In this document: positions 33,032 to 44,351 of the stretch, piece by piece
Layout of the letters: every line of letters starts with the position of its first letter
How positions within the stretch are numbered: position 1 is the stretch's first letter
Source of the DNA: Sphingomonas phyllosphaerae
GTDB taxonomy: Bacteria > Pseudomonadota > Alphaproteobacteria > Sphingomonadales > Sphingomonadaceae
Length of the DNA stretch: 64,000 bases
Assembly: GCA_036946405.1 (NCBI GenBank)
Contig: JAQIJC010000001.1
Span: 2,487,001-2,551,000, forward strand
Direction: 5' to 3'
Notes under the pieces: model-generated
Seen by the model: only the letters and a program-made list of their open reading frames with translations
Database searches by the model: none
What the model was told of the DNA's origin: nothing
Position numbers and translations under genes: made by a program

Positions 33032-34717
33032 GTGCCGTTTACCCTACCACGTCCCCTGCCTCACCTGTTACGTGACGTCGCCGGCAACGTCGCGATCATG
33101 GCGGCGTTTGCGGTGATCCCGCTGCTGGCGATGATCGGTGGCGCGATCGATGCGAGCCGTACCTACATGGCCGCGACGCGCCTGCAACAGGCATGTGACG
33201 CCGGCGCGCTCGCCGGGCGCAAGGCGATGGCGAACGTCACCACCCTGACCGATGCCGAAAAGGCCAAGGCGAGCGAATTCTTCCGCTTCAACTTTCCCGC
33301 CGGCACCTATTCGGCCGAGAAGGTCACCGCCGTCTTCGACAAAGGCGCGAACGGTGTCGTGGTCGGCCGCGCGTCGCTGTCGATGCCGACGACGCTGATG
33401 CGGATGTTCGGCTTCGGCGCGATTCCGGTCAGCACGACGTGCAAGGCGGAACTGCATATTCCGAATACTGACATCATGTTCGTGCTGGACGTCACGGGAT
33501 CGATGTCGGCCAATCCGGCGGGTGGCGCGGCAACCAGCCAGAACCCGAGCAAGATGGATGGGCTAAAGCAGGCGGTGAAGGACTTCTACGCGGCGCTGGG
33601 CCCCGGCCCGTCGACGGGCGCCGGCCGCATCCGCTACGGCTTCGTGCCCTATTCCTCGAACGTCAACGTCGGGCGCGTGCTCTATGCGCTCAATCCCGCT
33701 TATATCGCCGGCGGGTCGGGGGACGAGAACGTCAATTATCCTTCGCGTCGAGGCAAGGCCGTGGCGAAAACCTGCGCGGACCGCAGCAACTCCAATTGCT
33801 TCGACGTCGATTGGTCGTGGGCGAACCTGTCGGTCAACGTGAGACCGTGGGTTCAAGCAAGCGGCAAAGTCGCCAATCCAGCATATATGCAGAGCAACCC
33901 TAAAGACCCAGACGATTATGCGCCTTCTTCCTTTGCATGGGACGGCTGTATCCGTGAAGCGAGTACGGTACAGAACATAACTTCGACATCCTCGCTCGAA
34001 CCGCCGTCAGGTGCATATGATCTTCAGATCGATCTGAAGCCGAACAGTGCAGCCACGCGCTGGAAGCCGGCTTTGTCGCAACTTCAATATCAGCAATATC
34101 CTTGGCCGAACGACAAGTTACAGACGATTGGCTATAGCTGCCCAAAGGAGGCCGGCCCGCTACGGCAGTACACGAGCGACTATAACGCAACGTCGAAAAG
34201 CTCTCCGAGCCTGAATACCTATGTCAACGCCCTTCAGCCGACGGGGCAGACCTACCATGACATCGGCCTGATCTGGGGAGCGCGCCTTCTCGCGCCCGAC
34301 GGCATCTATGGCGCAACGAACGCCGACTCCGTCGCGCCGGGTGGCTATCAAGTGTCTCGCCACATCGTCTTCATGACCGACGGCCAGTTGGACACCGACG
34401 CCAAACTGGCCGACGCGTGGGGAGTCAATGCCCTGATGGACAAGGTACAGGCGGACAATGCCGTCGCGCCGGCTTCGGCCGGCGAGGATCGCATTTACGC
34501 GAGCCATCTGCGTCGTACGCAGATCATCTGTAACGAAATGAAGAAGCGCGGTTTCATCATCTGGATCGTCGGCTTCGGCAATCAAGGGCTGTCGCAGGAG
34601 CTCAAGGAATGTGCGACCGACCCGGATCATTGGTCGATTGCCACCGACACCGCGGCCCTTCGGCAGTCCTTCGCCAAGATCGCGCAGACGATCGGCGGCT
34701 TGCGGTTGTCGTCGTGA
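33032..34717 (+). CDS. TadG-like pilus-assembly protein with von Willebrand A domain
   Basis: A 561-residue protein. The N-terminal hydrophobic segment after DVAGNVAIMAAFAVIPLLA is the TadE/TadG-type anchor, and the following QQACDAGALAG is usual in TadG. A vWA domain begins with DVTGSMS (D153-S159, a MIDAS-like site) and resumes with HIVFMTDGQLD. The middle part (about residues 270-390) has clearly lower GC than the flanks. TadG proteins are secreted or anchored accessories of Flp/Tad pili. Two TadE-like genes follow by overlap. No tadA, cpaB or cpaC gene is in the window. GTG at 33032 is the chosen start. Confidence 0.82.
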   Translation: MPFTLPRPLPHLLRDVAGNVAIMAAFAVIPLLAMIGGAIDASRTYMAATRLQQACDAGALAGRKAMANVTTLTDAEKAKASEFFRFNFPAGTYSAEKVTAVFDKGANGVVVGRASLSMPTTLMRMFGFGAIPVSTTCKAELHIPNTDIMFVLDVTGSMSANPAGGAATSQNPSKMDGLKQAVKDFYAALGPGPSTGAGRIRYGFVPYSSNVNVGRVLYALNPAYIAGGSGDENVNYPSRRGKAVAKTCADRSNSNCFDVDWSWANLSVNVRPWVQASGKVANPAYMQSNPKDPDDYAPSSFAWDGCIREASTVQNITSTSSLEPPSGAYDLQIDLKPNSAATRWKPALSQLQYQQYPWPNDKLQTIGYSCPKEAGPLRQYTSDYNATSKSSPSLNTYVNALQPTGQTYHDIGLIWGARLLAPDGIYGATNADSVAPGGYQVSRHIVFMTDGQLDTDAKLADAWGVNALMDKVQADNAVAPASAGEDRIYASHLRRTQIICNEMKKRGFIIWIVGFGNQGLSQELKECATDPDHWSIATDTAALRQSFAKIAQTIGGLRLSS

Positions 34718-35322
34718 AGCGCGGGCGGCGCTCCTTCGCGCGGCTGATGCGGGCGTCGGATGGCGCGACGCTGGTCGAGTTCGGGCTGGTGGTCATGCCG
34801 TTCCTGACGCTGCTGATGGGTGCGCTCGACGTCGGCTTTCAGGTCTATCTCAGCGCACTCACCAACGGCGCGATGGAGCGCGCGGCACGTCGCGCGACGG
34901 TCGGCAGCATCAGCAAGGATCAGGTCGTGGCGGCGATCCGTGCGGAGATCCGCACGATCCTGCCCCGGGGCAGCCGTGACGATCCCGCGGCGGTGACGGT
35001 GACCCCGCTCAGCTACACCAATTTCGCCTCGGTCGGCAAAGGCGAGCGGATCGTCGCCGATACCGCGCCGGTCGGCCAGTATAATGCGACCGACTGCTAC
35101 GAGGATCGCAACCACAACGGCCGCTATGACGCCACGTTCGGCGGTGGCGACGACATGGGGACCGCGGACGACGTCATCTATTACGACGTACTCGTGAAGG
35201 TGCCGCGGCTGTTTCCGTTCGCCGCCGCGATCGGACTGGATCCGTTCACCGTCGTGGGGGCGCGAACATTGGTCCGCAACCAGCCTTATGGCGACCAGCA
35301 GATCCGGGTGAGATGTTCGTGA
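34714..35322 (+). CDS. TadE-like minor pseudopilin
   Basis: A 202-residue protein. The N-terminal DGATLVEFGLVVMPFLTLLMG is a TadE-type segment with the conserved Glu (E in LVEF) of type IV pilin-like signal anchors. The C-terminal part faces the periplasm and has an Asp/Gly-rich stretch (DRNHNGRYDATFGGG) that could bind calcium. GTG at 34714 overlaps the TadG stop (GTGA). Confidence 0.82.
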   Translation: MKRGRRSFARLMRASDGATLVEFGLVVMPFLTLLMGALDVGFQVYLSALTNGAMERAARRATVGSISKDQVVAAIRAEIRTILPRGSRDDPAAVTVTPLSYTNFASVGKGERIVADTAPVGQYNATDCYEDRNHNGRYDATFGGGDDMGTADDVIYYDVLVKVPRLFPFAAAIGLDPFTVVGARTLVRNQPYGDQQIRVRCS

Positions 35323-35993
35323 GCGGGGCGGAGGGATCGGCTGATCGGTGGCGGCGGCTGCGCCGCGAGCGCTCCGGAGTCGCGATGATCGAGTTCGCGC
35401 TGTCGCTGATGTTCCTGCTGCCGATCGCGCTGACCGGAATCGAACTGGCCAATTTCGCGGTGGTGACGTTGCGGCTGAACCAGCTTGCGATGATGGTGTC
35501 CGACAATGTCGCGCGATATCGCGGCGGCATCGACGAAGCGCAGGTCGACGAAGTGATGACGGGGGTTGCCTTCGCAGGTCGCGGGATCGACTTCGGCCAG
35601 CAAGGTCGAGTGATCGTCTCGACCGTCGAAAGCAACGGGCAAACCGGCACCCAGGCCGGCTACAAGATCAGCTGGCAGCGTTGCTTCGGCGCGATGAACG
35701 TTGCGTCGTCCTACGGCCTCGAAGGCGCAGGATCCAGCGACGCGACGCTGGCGAACGGCATCGGACCGGCAGCGAACAAGGTCAAGCCGGTCAACAATAC
35801 GGCGCTGATCTTCGCAGAGCTGCGCTACACCTATCGGCCGATCGTCGGCGCCGGCTTCCTGGCCGCGCGTGAGATGACGTCGCTCCAGTCCTTCACGGTC
35901 CGCGATCGCGCGTCACAGACGCTGACCAACACCACCAACATGCCCGACGCGAAACGCCGCCTGTGCGACGCCGCCCACCTCTCCGCCACCTGA
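35313..35993 (+). CDS. TadE-like minor pseudopilin (second)
   Basis: A 226-residue protein with the pseudopilin-like N-terminal segment SGVAMIEFALSLMFLLPIAL, including the expected Glu. It overlaps the preceding gene by ten bases (ATG 35313 inside its end). With the two upstream genes it forms a small operon for surface-structure assembly. No prepilin peptidase is nearby. Confidence 0.82.
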   Translation: MFVSGAEGSADRWRRLRRERSGVAMIEFALSLMFLLPIALTGIELANFAVVTLRLNQLAMMVSDNVARYRGGIDEAQVDEVMTGVAFAGRGIDFGQQGRVIVSTVESNGQTGTQAGYKISWQRCFGAMNVASSYGLEGAGSSDATLANGIGPAANKVKPVNNTALIFAELRYTYRPIVGAGFLAAREMTSLQSFTVRDRASQTLTNTTNMPDAKRRLCDAAHLSAT

Positions 35994-36020
35994 GCGGCGA
36001 CGGAGAGGTCGGACGATCGG

Positions 36021-37439
<1,419 letters not shown>

Positions 37440-37440
37440 C

Positions 37441-38499
37441 TCAGTACTTCTCCACCAGAACGTCGGTATACAGTTCGGCCGGATCCGGCTCCGGCGTGCT
37501 TTCGGCGAAATCGGCCGACTCGGCGACCTGCTTGCGGATGCGCTGCTCGACCGCCTTGAAGTCCTCTTCCTTGACCCCGTGGCCTTCGGTCAGCAGCTTC
37601 TTGACGTGCTCGATCGGGTCGGACTTGTCGCGCACCGCCTGCACTTCGTCGCGCGAGCGGTACTTGGCCGGATCGGACATCGAGTGGCCGCGATAGCGAT
37701 ACGTCTTCATCTCAAGGATGATCGGCCCCTTGCCCGCGCGCACCCACGCCAGCGCCTCTTCGGCCGCGCCACGCGCCGCCAGCACGTCCATGCCGTCGAT
37801 CTGCAGACCCGGGATGCGGAAGCTCTCGCCACGGCGATACAGCTGGTCCTCGGACGAGGCGCGATTGACGCTGGTGCCCATCGCATATTGGTTGTTCTCG
37901 ATCACGAAGATGATCGGAAGCTTCCACAGCTCGGCCATGTTGAAGCTTTCGTACACCTGACCCTGATTGGCGGCGCCGTCACCGAAATAGGCAAGGCACA
38001 CGCCACCGTCGTTGGTGTATTTGTGGCTGAACGCGAGGCCCGCGCCGAGCGAGACCTGCGCGCCGACGATGCCGTGCCCGCCGTAGAATTTATGCTCGAC
38101 GCTGAACATGTGCATCGAGCCGCCCTTGCCCTTCGAGATGCCGGCCTGACGTCCGGTCAGCTCCGCCATGACGTCCTTGGGTGGGATGCCGCACAACAGC
38201 ATATGGCCGTGGTCGCGATAGCCGGTGATGACCGAGTCCTTCTCGGTCAGCGCCGACTGGAGCCCGACCGCCACGGCTTCCTGCCCGATATACAGGTGGC
38301 AAAAGCCGCCGATCAGGCCCAGGCCGTACAGCTGGCCGGCCTTTTCCTCGAAACGGCGGATCAGCAGCATGTCCTCGTAGAATTTAAGGAGTTCGTCCTT
38401 GCTCGCCTCATAGGGGCGCGGCTCGGCGGGACGCTCGCGATTCGTTTTCTGCGGGTCGGCAGCCGGTGCTTCGCTGCGTGCTGCTGGGGCTTTTGCCAC
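37441..38499 (-). CDS. pdhA: pyruvate dehydrogenase E1 alpha subunit
   Basis: About 352 residues. The thiamine-diphosphate motif [17 protein letters not shown], the phosphate-loop region [10 protein letters not shown] and [12 protein letters not shown] are typical. The N-terminal ~25 residues are Ala/Pro/Glu-rich. The start is uncertain between GTG 38499 and GTG 38508; GAGG lies 11 or 2 bases upstream of these. It shares a divergent promoter region with an MFS gene. Confidence 0.95.
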   Translation of the reverse strand: MAKAPAARSEAPAADPQKTNRERPAEPRPYEASKDELLKFYEDMLLIRRFEEKAGQLYGLGLIGGFCHLYIGQEAVAVGLQSALTEKDSVITGYRDHGHMLLCGIPPKDVMAELTGRQAGISKGKGGSMHMFSVEHKFYGGHGIVGAQVSLGAGLAFSHKYTNDGGVCLAYFGDGAANQGQVYESFNMAELWKLPIIFVIENNQYAMGTSVNRASSEDQLYRRGESFRIPGLQIDGMDVLAARGAAEEALAWVRAGKGPIILEMKTYRYRGHSMSDPAKYRSRDEVQAVRDKSDPIEHVKKLLTEGHGVKEEDFKAVEQRIRKQVAESADFAESTPEPDPAELYTDVLVEKY

Positions 38500-38612
38500 G
38501 ATGGACACTACCTCGTTTCTTGAAAGACGTAGCGGCCTATAGCCACGGCACGGCACAGACTGCAAACCCCACCGACTTGCAAGGGATTGGGGCGCGGTCT
38601 AGGCGAAGGGCG

Positions 38613-39968
38613 ATGAATGTGCCGGACCCCTCGCCTGCCCCGCGACATCCGCTGCGGATCGCCAATTTCCGCGCATATTGGCTCTCCCGCTTCGCCGGCA
38701 CGATCGCGGTCAGCGCGCAGGCGATCATCATCGGCTGGCAAGTATACGGTCTTGCCCGCGAGACGATGGACATCCGGCAGGCCGCGTTCATGCTCGGCAT
38801 GATCGGGCTGGTACAATTTATCCCTTTGTTCCTGCTAACCCCGGTCGTCGGCCTCGTCGCGGACAGTGTCGACCGGCGGTGGATCGTGCGCGGAACGACG
38901 GCGCTGCTGTGCATCAACGCCGGCGTGCTCGGGGTGCTGACCTGGTCAGGTAATCTTTCGTTGCCGGCGCTGTTCGGTGCGGCGGTGCTGATCGGGATCG
39001 CGCGCGCCTTCTCCGGGCCGGCCTATTCGGCGCTGGCGCCCAACCTCGTTCCCAAGGAGAGCCTGCCGACCGCGATCGCGATCTCGTCGATCGCATGGCA
39101 ATTCGGGACGGTGGCGGGGCCGAGCATTGGCGGCCTGCTTTATGCGATCCACCCGGATTTTGCGTACGGTGTGATCTCCGGCCTGCTCCTGCTCGCGCTC
39201 GCGACGATGTTCATGATCGGCAAGGTGCCGCAGCCGGCCGCGCAGAAGGATCGCCGGCCGATCCAGCGCATCCTCGACGGCTTCTCCTATGTGCGCCGTA
39301 ACCGACTGGTTCTGGCGGCAATTACCCTCGACCTTTTCGCGGTCCTGCTGGCGGGGGCAACGGCGTTGCTCCCGATCTACGCGCGCGACATCCTGCATGT
39401 CGGTGCCAGCGGCCTCGGCTTCCTTGCCGCGGGAATGGGAATCGGCGCGGGCACGACCGCGGTCTGGTTCTCGTTTCGCCCGTTGACGTCGAACGTCGGC
39501 GTCAAGATGCTGGCGGCCGTCGTCGTTTTCGGTCTTGCGATCCTGAGCTTCGGCATCGCGACGCAGCTGACCGAGCTGCTGGGCGTCACACGCGTCGGCG
39601 CGGGCGGCGCCATCCGGGTCGATTTCGTCATCAGCCTGCTTGCGCTGATCGTCGCGGGCGGCGCGGACATGGTGTCGGTCTATGTCCGGACCTCGCTGAT
39701 CCAGCTCCACACGCCCGACGCGATGCGCGGCCGGGTCAGCGCGGTGTCGCAGCTGACGATCTCGGCATCGAACGAGTTGGGAGAGGCGGAGAGCGGGCTG
39801 CTCGCTTCGCTGCTCGGCCCGGTCGGCGCGGTGGTGTTCGGGGGCGTCGGCGCGATCGCGGTGACCTTGCTGTGGTCGCGGCTGTTCCCGGAACTCCGCC
39901 GCGCGCGAACCTTTGATCCGCCCGACATCATCGATATCCCACCACAACATGGAGTAGCGCAGCCATGA
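38613..39968 (+). CDS. MFS transporter, EntS-like exporter type
   Basis: A 451-residue inner-membrane carrier with 12 predicted helices. The start [18 protein letters not shown] and [14 protein letters not shown] (loop 2-3 signature) fit the MFS_3 group that includes the enterobactin exporter EntS. Its stop overlaps the cysK start (ATGA), so the two are coupled; export of a small metabolite or thiol-related compound is one possibility but unproven. Confidence 0.82.
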   Translation: MNVPDPSPAPRHPLRIANFRAYWLSRFAGTIAVSAQAIIIGWQVYGLARETMDIRQAAFMLGMIGLVQFIPLFLLTPVVGLVADSVDRRWIVRGTTALLCINAGVLGVLTWSGNLSLPALFGAAVLIGIARAFSGPAYSALAPNLVPKESLPTAIAISSIAWQFGTVAGPSIGGLLYAIHPDFAYGVISGLLLLALATMFMIGKVPQPAAQKDRRPIQRILDGFSYVRRNRLVLAAITLDLFAVLLAGATALLPIYARDILHVGASGLGFLAAGMGIGAGTTAVWFSFRPLTSNVGVKMLAAVVVFGLAILSFGIATQLTELLGVTRVGAGGAIRVDFVISLLALIVAGGADMVSVYVRTSLIQLHTPDAMRGRVSAVSQLTISASNELGEAESGLLASLLGPVGAVVFGGVGAIAVTLLWSRLFPELRRARTFDPPDIIDIPPQHGVAQP

Positions 39969-40885
39969 AGGCCCAGAACGTCCTCGCGACGATCGGCAAC
40001 ACGCCGCATATCCGTATCCAGAAGCTGTTTCCCGGCTCGGAAGTGTGGATCAAGTCGGAGCGGGCGAACCCCGGCGGCTCGATCAAGGATCGCATCGCGC
40101 TCGCGATGATCGAGGCGGCAGAGGCGTCAGGCGCGTTGCAGCCCGGCGGGACGATCATCGAACCGACCAGCGGCAATACCGGGATCGGGCTGGCGATGGT
40201 CGCGGCGGTCAAGGGGTACAAGCTGGTGCTCGTGATGCCGGAGAGCATGAGCATCGAGCGGCGCCGACTGATGCTGGCCTATGGCGCCGAGTTCGACCTG
40301 ACCCCGCGCGAGAAGGGCATGAAGGGCGCGATCGAGCGCGCGCTCGAGCTGGTCGAGCAGACCCCCGGCGCGTGGATGCCGCAGCAGTTCGAGAACCCGG
40401 CGAACATCGACGTGCATGTCCGGACGACCGCGCAGGAAATCCTGAACGATTTCCGCGAAACCCCGGTCGACGTCATCATCACCGGCGTGGGCACCGGTGG
40501 GCACATCACCGGCGTCGCCGAGGTGCTGAAGAAGGAGTGGCCGAACCTCAAGGTCTTCGCGGTCGAACCGCAGGCGTCGCCGGTGATCTCGGGCGGACAG
40601 GCCGGACCGCACCCGATCCAGGGGATCGGCGCGGGCTTCATCCCGTCGAACCTGCATACGCAGGTTCTCGACGGCGTGATCGAAGTCGACGCCGCGGTCG
40701 CGAAGGACATGGCGCGACGCTCGGCGCGGGAGGAAGGATTGCTGGTCGGCATCTCGTCAGGTGCGACGCTGGCGGCGATCCTCCAGAAGTTGCCCGATCT
40801 GCCCGACAACGTGCGGGTGCTCGGCTTCAATTACGATACCGGCGAGCGATATCTGTCGGTGCCGGATTTCCTGCCGGAGAATTGA
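39965..40885 (+). CDS. cysK: cysteine synthase A
   Basis: A 306-residue PLP enzyme that makes cysteine from O-acetylserine and sulfide. The PLP lysine is K41 in [10 protein letters not shown], with the substrate loop TSGNTG at 68-73 and the phosphate-binding [10 protein letters not shown]. The C-terminal GISSGAT supplies the Ser that contacts the PLP ring nitrogen. The start overlaps the MFS stop. Confidence 0.95.
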   Translation: MKAQNVLATIGNTPHIRIQKLFPGSEVWIKSERANPGGSIKDRIALAMIEAAEASGALQPGGTIIEPTSGNTGIGLAMVAAVKGYKLVLVMPESMSIERRRLMLAYGAEFDLTPREKGMKGAIERALELVEQTPGAWMPQQFENPANIDVHVRTTAQEILNDFRETPVDVIITGVGTGGHITGVAEVLKKEWPNLKVFAVEPQASPVISGGQAGPHPIQGIGAGFIPSNLHTQVLDGVIEVDAAVAKDMARRSAREEGLLVGISSGATLAAILQKLPDLPDNVRVLGFNYDTGERYLSVPDFLPEN

Positions 40886-40907
40886 TCTGTCCGGTCTGAG
40901 CTGGAAG

Positions 40908-42140
40908 ATGCGCGCGATCCTCGGCGGGATCGCGACATCGGCGCTCGTCGCGCCCGCCCTCATTGCCCGTCACACACCCGAGGTGCCGCGGGCGATCGCG
41001 GCCAAGGTCGTGCGCCCGCAGCGCGTGGTGGCGGCGAGCGAGGTTCCGACGGTCGAACCGGTGGAGCTTCAGGACCTTACCCCTGCCGACGCCCGGCTCT
41101 TCAACGCGGCGATCCCGTTCGTGCGGGGCCCGCGCCCGGCGGCGCGGCCTTTCCTCTTCGCAGGCGACGAGACGCAGCGCGGGCGAGCGACCGATTGTCT
41201 CGCCGCGGCCGCCTGGTACGAAGCCGGGGATGATCCGGTCGGCGAGCGCGCGGTGGTACAGGTCGTGCTCAACCGGCTGCGGCACCCCGCCTTCCCAAAG
41301 ACGGTGTGCGGTGTCGTGTTCCAGGGGCAGGAACGCACGACCGGCTGCCAGTTCACCTTCACGTGCGATGGCGCGCTGACCCGGCGGCCGTCCGAGCCCG
41401 CATGGGAGCGCGCGCGACAGATCGCGACCAAGGCGTTGAACGGCGCGGTGTTCGCCAAGGTCGGCTATGCCACCCACTACCATACCGACTGGGTGGTGCC
41501 GTATTGGAGCGCCAGCCTCGACAAGCTTGCCGAGGTGAACACGCACCTGTTCTTCCGCTGGACCGGCTGGTGGGGCACGCCCGCCGCGTTCCGGCGGGTG
41601 GTATCGAGCGACGAGCCGGTCATCGCCAAGCTCGGCACGATTTCGGCGGCGCATCGGCTTGGCGGTGCGCTCGACGAGGCTGCCGCCGCGGTCGCTGCGG
41701 CGGCCGAACCGGGGACGCTGGTTGCGCCGGTGGCAACCAGCATTGTGCCCGGCGAGCCGGATAGCTTCACCGCGCTGTTGCCGGCAATCGCGCCCGAGGG
41801 ATATTCGGCGATCGCGAAATCCGCTTGCGGCGCGCGTACGAAGTGCAAGTTCCTCGGCTGGACGGATCGCGCGATGCTGCCCGGCGGTACGCCGATGACG
41901 GCGACGCAGATGGCGGGCATGTCGTTCAGCTATCTGCGCGACAAGGACGCCGGGCTGGAGCGCGAGCTGTGGAATTGCCGGGAGTTTCCGCGCACCGGCC
42001 CCGGGCTGTGCATGCGACGGCAGGTGGTGCCTGCTCCCTCCCCAAGCACAACGCCGGTGCTGCGTGGGCCCGGTGCGTTGGACGGGGTGCGGCGCCGTGA
42101 AGAGCCGCTCGCTGCCGCAACACCGGCTGCGCTGCCATAG
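40908..42140 (+). CDS. cell-wall hydrolase (SleB / Hydrolase_2 family)
   Basis: A 410-residue exported protein with a short hydrophobic leader (AILGGIATSALVAPALIA). The SleB-like domain lies at residues ~95-215, with the probable catalytic E105 in AAWYEAGDDP and VVLNRLRHPAFP following. The ~200-residue C-terminal part has four Cys (CGARTKCKF, WNCRE, LCMRR) that could form disulfides. The family cleaves peptidoglycan. ATG at 40908 is 23 bases after cysK. Confidence 0.85.
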   Translation: MRAILGGIATSALVAPALIARHTPEVPRAIAAKVVRPQRVVAASEVPTVEPVELQDLTPADARLFNAAIPFVRGPRPAARPFLFAGDETQRGRATDCLAAAAWYEAGDDPVGERAVVQVVLNRLRHPAFPKTVCGVVFQGQERTTGCQFTFTCDGALTRRPSEPAWERARQIATKALNGAVFAKVGYATHYHTDWVVPYWSASLDKLAEVNTHLFFRWTGWWGTPAAFRRVVSSDEPVIAKLGTISAAHRLGGALDEAAAAVAAAAEPGTLVAPVATSIVPGEPDSFTALLPAIAPEGYSAIAKSACGARTKCKFLGWTDRAMLPGGTPMTATQMAGMSFSYLRDKDAGLERELWNCREFPRTGPGLCMRRQVVPAPSPSTTPVLRGPGALDGVRRREEPLAAATPAALP

Positions 42141-42203
42141 CGGCGTGCGCAGGTTCGTCGCTCGACACGGCGGTGAACGGCACCCCGCTTGAACCATCTA
42201 CCG

Positions 42204-42302
42204 CCGTCACCCCGGACTGGTTCCGGGGTCCACCGTCCCGCAAGAGCAACCGCCCTTGTGCTGGCGGATCGGTGGATGCCGGAACGAGTCCGGCATGACG
42301 GG
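42204..42302. repeat. REP-like inverted repeat pair
   Basis: Two related units face each other. The first (42206-42234) contains CCCCGGACTGGTTCCGGGG, itself an imperfect palindrome; the second (42271-42302) contains GCCGGAACGAGTCCGGCAT. Each ends in GGTCCACC or GGTGGATGCC toward the centre. Units of this kind are dispersed in sphingomonad genomes. The rest of 42141-42400 shows no gene. Confidence 0.6.
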
Positions 42303-42397
42303 GGCGGCTCAAATTCAGCTTCGACGGATCACGCTCCGAACAGGAGTGCCTGTTTGTCAGGGCCTCGATTTCGGAGGTGTTCGAGCCATCGACCATA

Positions 42398-42428
42398 AAC
42401 AAAAGGGCGACCTTTCGGCCGCCCTTTA
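42398..42428 (-). terminator. intrinsic terminator of the FKBP gene
   Basis: On the minus strand AAAGGGCG (complement of 42427-42420) pairs with CGCCCTTT (complement of 42409-42402), followed by TTGTTT. It lies about 22 bases after the FKBP stop. On the plus strand it could also stop transcripts from the cell-wall hydrolase gene. Confidence 0.8.
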
Positions 42429-42449
42429 TCAGTCCATTCGTGTCGCCGC

Positions 42450-42995
42450 TCAGCGCCCCGAGGGTGCAGGTCCACCCGGACCGCCCATGCCCGGCAATCC
42501 GCCCATCATGCTCTGCTGCATCTGCAGCTGACGCACGGTCGCCTCGGGCAGAAAATCCTGAAGCTCGACGTCGAAGACCAGCGTCGAATTGGCGGGGATC
42601 GGGCCGTTGGCGCGTTCGCCGTAGCCGAGTTCCGGCTTGATCCAGAGCCGGTACTTGGAGCCCTTGTGCATCAACTTCAGGCCTTCGGAAAAGCCCGGAA
42701 CGACGCCGGCGACGGGCAACGGCGTCGGCTGCTGCGACTTGTCGAAGACCGTGCCGTCCACCAGCCGCCCCTCGTAGTTCACGAGCGACACGTCGGTATC
42801 GGTCGGCCGTGCGCCCTTGACGTCACCCGCCTTGAGCACCTGATATCGAAGCCCGGAGGGCGTCGTCACGATGCCGGTGTCGCCTGCGCGCGCCAACGCG
42901 ATGCCGGCCACCAGAGCGATCAGCAGCCCCGCCACCAGCCAGAACACATAAGCGCGTCGGACGGGGGCGATCGGGACGGCAGTGACAGTCGACAT
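42450..42995 (-). CDS. membrane-anchored FKBP-type peptidyl-prolyl isomerase
   Basis: A 181-residue protein. One transmembrane helix (~residues 17-36, VFWLVAGLLIALVAGIALA) orients an FKBP domain (~45-152) to the periplasm. FKBP signatures are GTVFDKS, VVPGFSEGLKLM, LGYGERA and LVFDVELQDF. A Met/Gly/Pro-rich tail (MMGGLPGMGGPGG) ends the protein. The rpsU gene is upstream on the same strand. Confidence 0.93.
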   Translation of the reverse strand: MSTVTAVPIAPVRRAYVFWLVAGLLIALVAGIALARAGDTGIVTTPSGLRYQVLKAGDVKGARPTDTDVSLVNYEGRLVDGTVFDKSQQPTPLPVAGVVPGFSEGLKLMHKGSKYRLWIKPELGYGERANGPIPANSTLVFDVELQDFLPEATVRQLQMQQSMMGGLPGMGGPGGPAPSGR

Positions 42996-43098
42996 CGGCG
43001 GGCAACCTCAGGCTTGCACGCGTCATCGGTACGACGCGCTGGCAGAAACGGGGTGATCGCAGCGCCGCATCGCGCAGCGCCACGATCGACGCAGCGTC

Positions 43099-43305
43099 TT
43101 ACCGCGCGCCGTCACGCTCCGCACGCTTGCGCTCCAGCTTGCGCGCCCGACGCACCGCAGCAGCACGCTCACGCGCACGCTTCTCCGAGGGCTTCTCGTA
43201 GTGGCGGCGCAGCTTCATTTCGCGATACACGCCCTCACGCTGCAGCTTCTTCTTGAGCGCGCGAAGGGCCTGGTCAACATTGTTGTCGCGAACGATGATC
43301 TGCAT
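43099..43305 (-). CDS. rpsU: 30S ribosomal protein bS21
   Basis: A 68-residue basic ribosomal protein beginning [20 protein letters not shown], the usual bS21 start. AAGG lies upstream of the ATG at 43305. It takes part in mRNA 5' end engagement by the small subunit. Confidence 0.96.
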   Translation of the reverse strand: MQIIVRDNNVDQALRALKKKLQREGVYREMKLRRHYEKPSEKRARERAAAVRRARKLERKRAERDGAR

Positions 43306-43404
43306 TGGAACCTTCAACTCCGGATCAAACAAGTAATGCGGCGGCGAGCGAGGCTCGCGCCGAACGCACCGCCCCTAGCAGCAAGTGCCGGGCCTCGCAA
43401 GCGT

Positions 43405-44232
43405 TCAGGCGATCACGATCGGTGCGGTCACCACCCGGCGATGCTTCAGCGCCGGAATACGCGCGCGCACATCTTCCGTCCGCGCCGGCGCGATGTCGGC
43501 ATAGCCGATCCCCGGCGTCTCGCCCATGTCGAGCAACATCTCACCCCAGGGATCGACGACGAGCGAGTGACCGTAAGTAGCGCGACCGTCGGGATGCACC
43601 CCGGTCTGCGCCGCCGCGACCAAATGGACGCCCGCCTCGATCGCGCGGGCGCGCAACAGGATGTGCCAATGCGCCGCGCCGGTCGGGCGCGTGAAGCTGG
43701 CGGGAACCGACAGCACCTGCGCGCCCGCGTCGGTCAGCGCGCGAAAAAGGTCGGGAAAGCGCATGTCGTAACAGATCGACAGCCCCATCGGTCCCAGCGG
43801 CGTGCCGACCACCACCGGACGATCGCCCGCGGCATAGCTTGCCGACTCGCGCCAGCTTTCGCCGGTCGGGAGATCAACATCGAAGAGATGCATCTTGTCA
43901 TAGCGTGCGCGGATGTTGCCGATCGCGTCGATCACGAAGCTCCGGTTGGCAAACCGCCCGTCAGGCCGCCGAAGCGCCAGCGAGCCGAGATGCACCCAGA
44001 TGCCGGCGCGCGCCGCCGCCTCGCGCACGGCCACCAGCACCCCGTCGTCCGCCTCGCGCACGATCGACGCCGCCGCACGCGCGCGATCGCGGTCGAGCAG
44101 CCCCGACATCTCCGGCGTGAAGACCATGGCGGCACCTTGCTTGCCCGCCTCTTCGATCGCAGCGACCAGCGTCGCGGCATTCTGGGCAGGATCGATCCCG
44201 GTCGTGGTCTGTACGACGGCAATCTTCGTCAC
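43405..44232 (-). CDS. carbon-nitrogen hydrolase (Nit subfamily)
   Basis: A 275-residue cytoplasmic amidase fold. The catalytic triad is E41 (FTPEMS), K113 (YDKMHLFD) and C154 (SICYDMRFPDLFRAL). The pattern matches the Nit1/YafV-like branch that removes deaminated glutathione or omega-amides; the exact substrate is inferred. GTG at 44232 is the start. It is divergent from cysS with ~120 bases between. Confidence 0.9.
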   Translation of the reverse strand: MTKIAVVQTTTGIDPAQNAATLVAAIEEAGKQGAAMVFTPEMSGLLDRDRARAAASIVREADDGVLVAVREAAARAGIWVHLGSLALRRPDGRFANRSFVIDAIGNIRARYDKMHLFDVDLPTGESWRESASYAAGDRPVVVGTPLGPMGLSICYDMRFPDLFRALTDAGAQVLSVPASFTRPTGAAHWHILLRARAIEAGVHLVAAAQTGVHPDGRATYGHSLVVDPWGEMLLDMGETPGIGYADIAPARTEDVRARIPALKHRRVVTAPIVIA

Positions 44233-44351
44233 GCATGGCTCCTCGTTGCTGCGTTGCCTCGAACAGCAAGCGCATCATCGGCGCAAGCGTTGCACCGCCG
44301 CACGGGCCGCAAATGGTTGGCGCGATGCGGTCGGCGGATTAAGAGCGCTGC

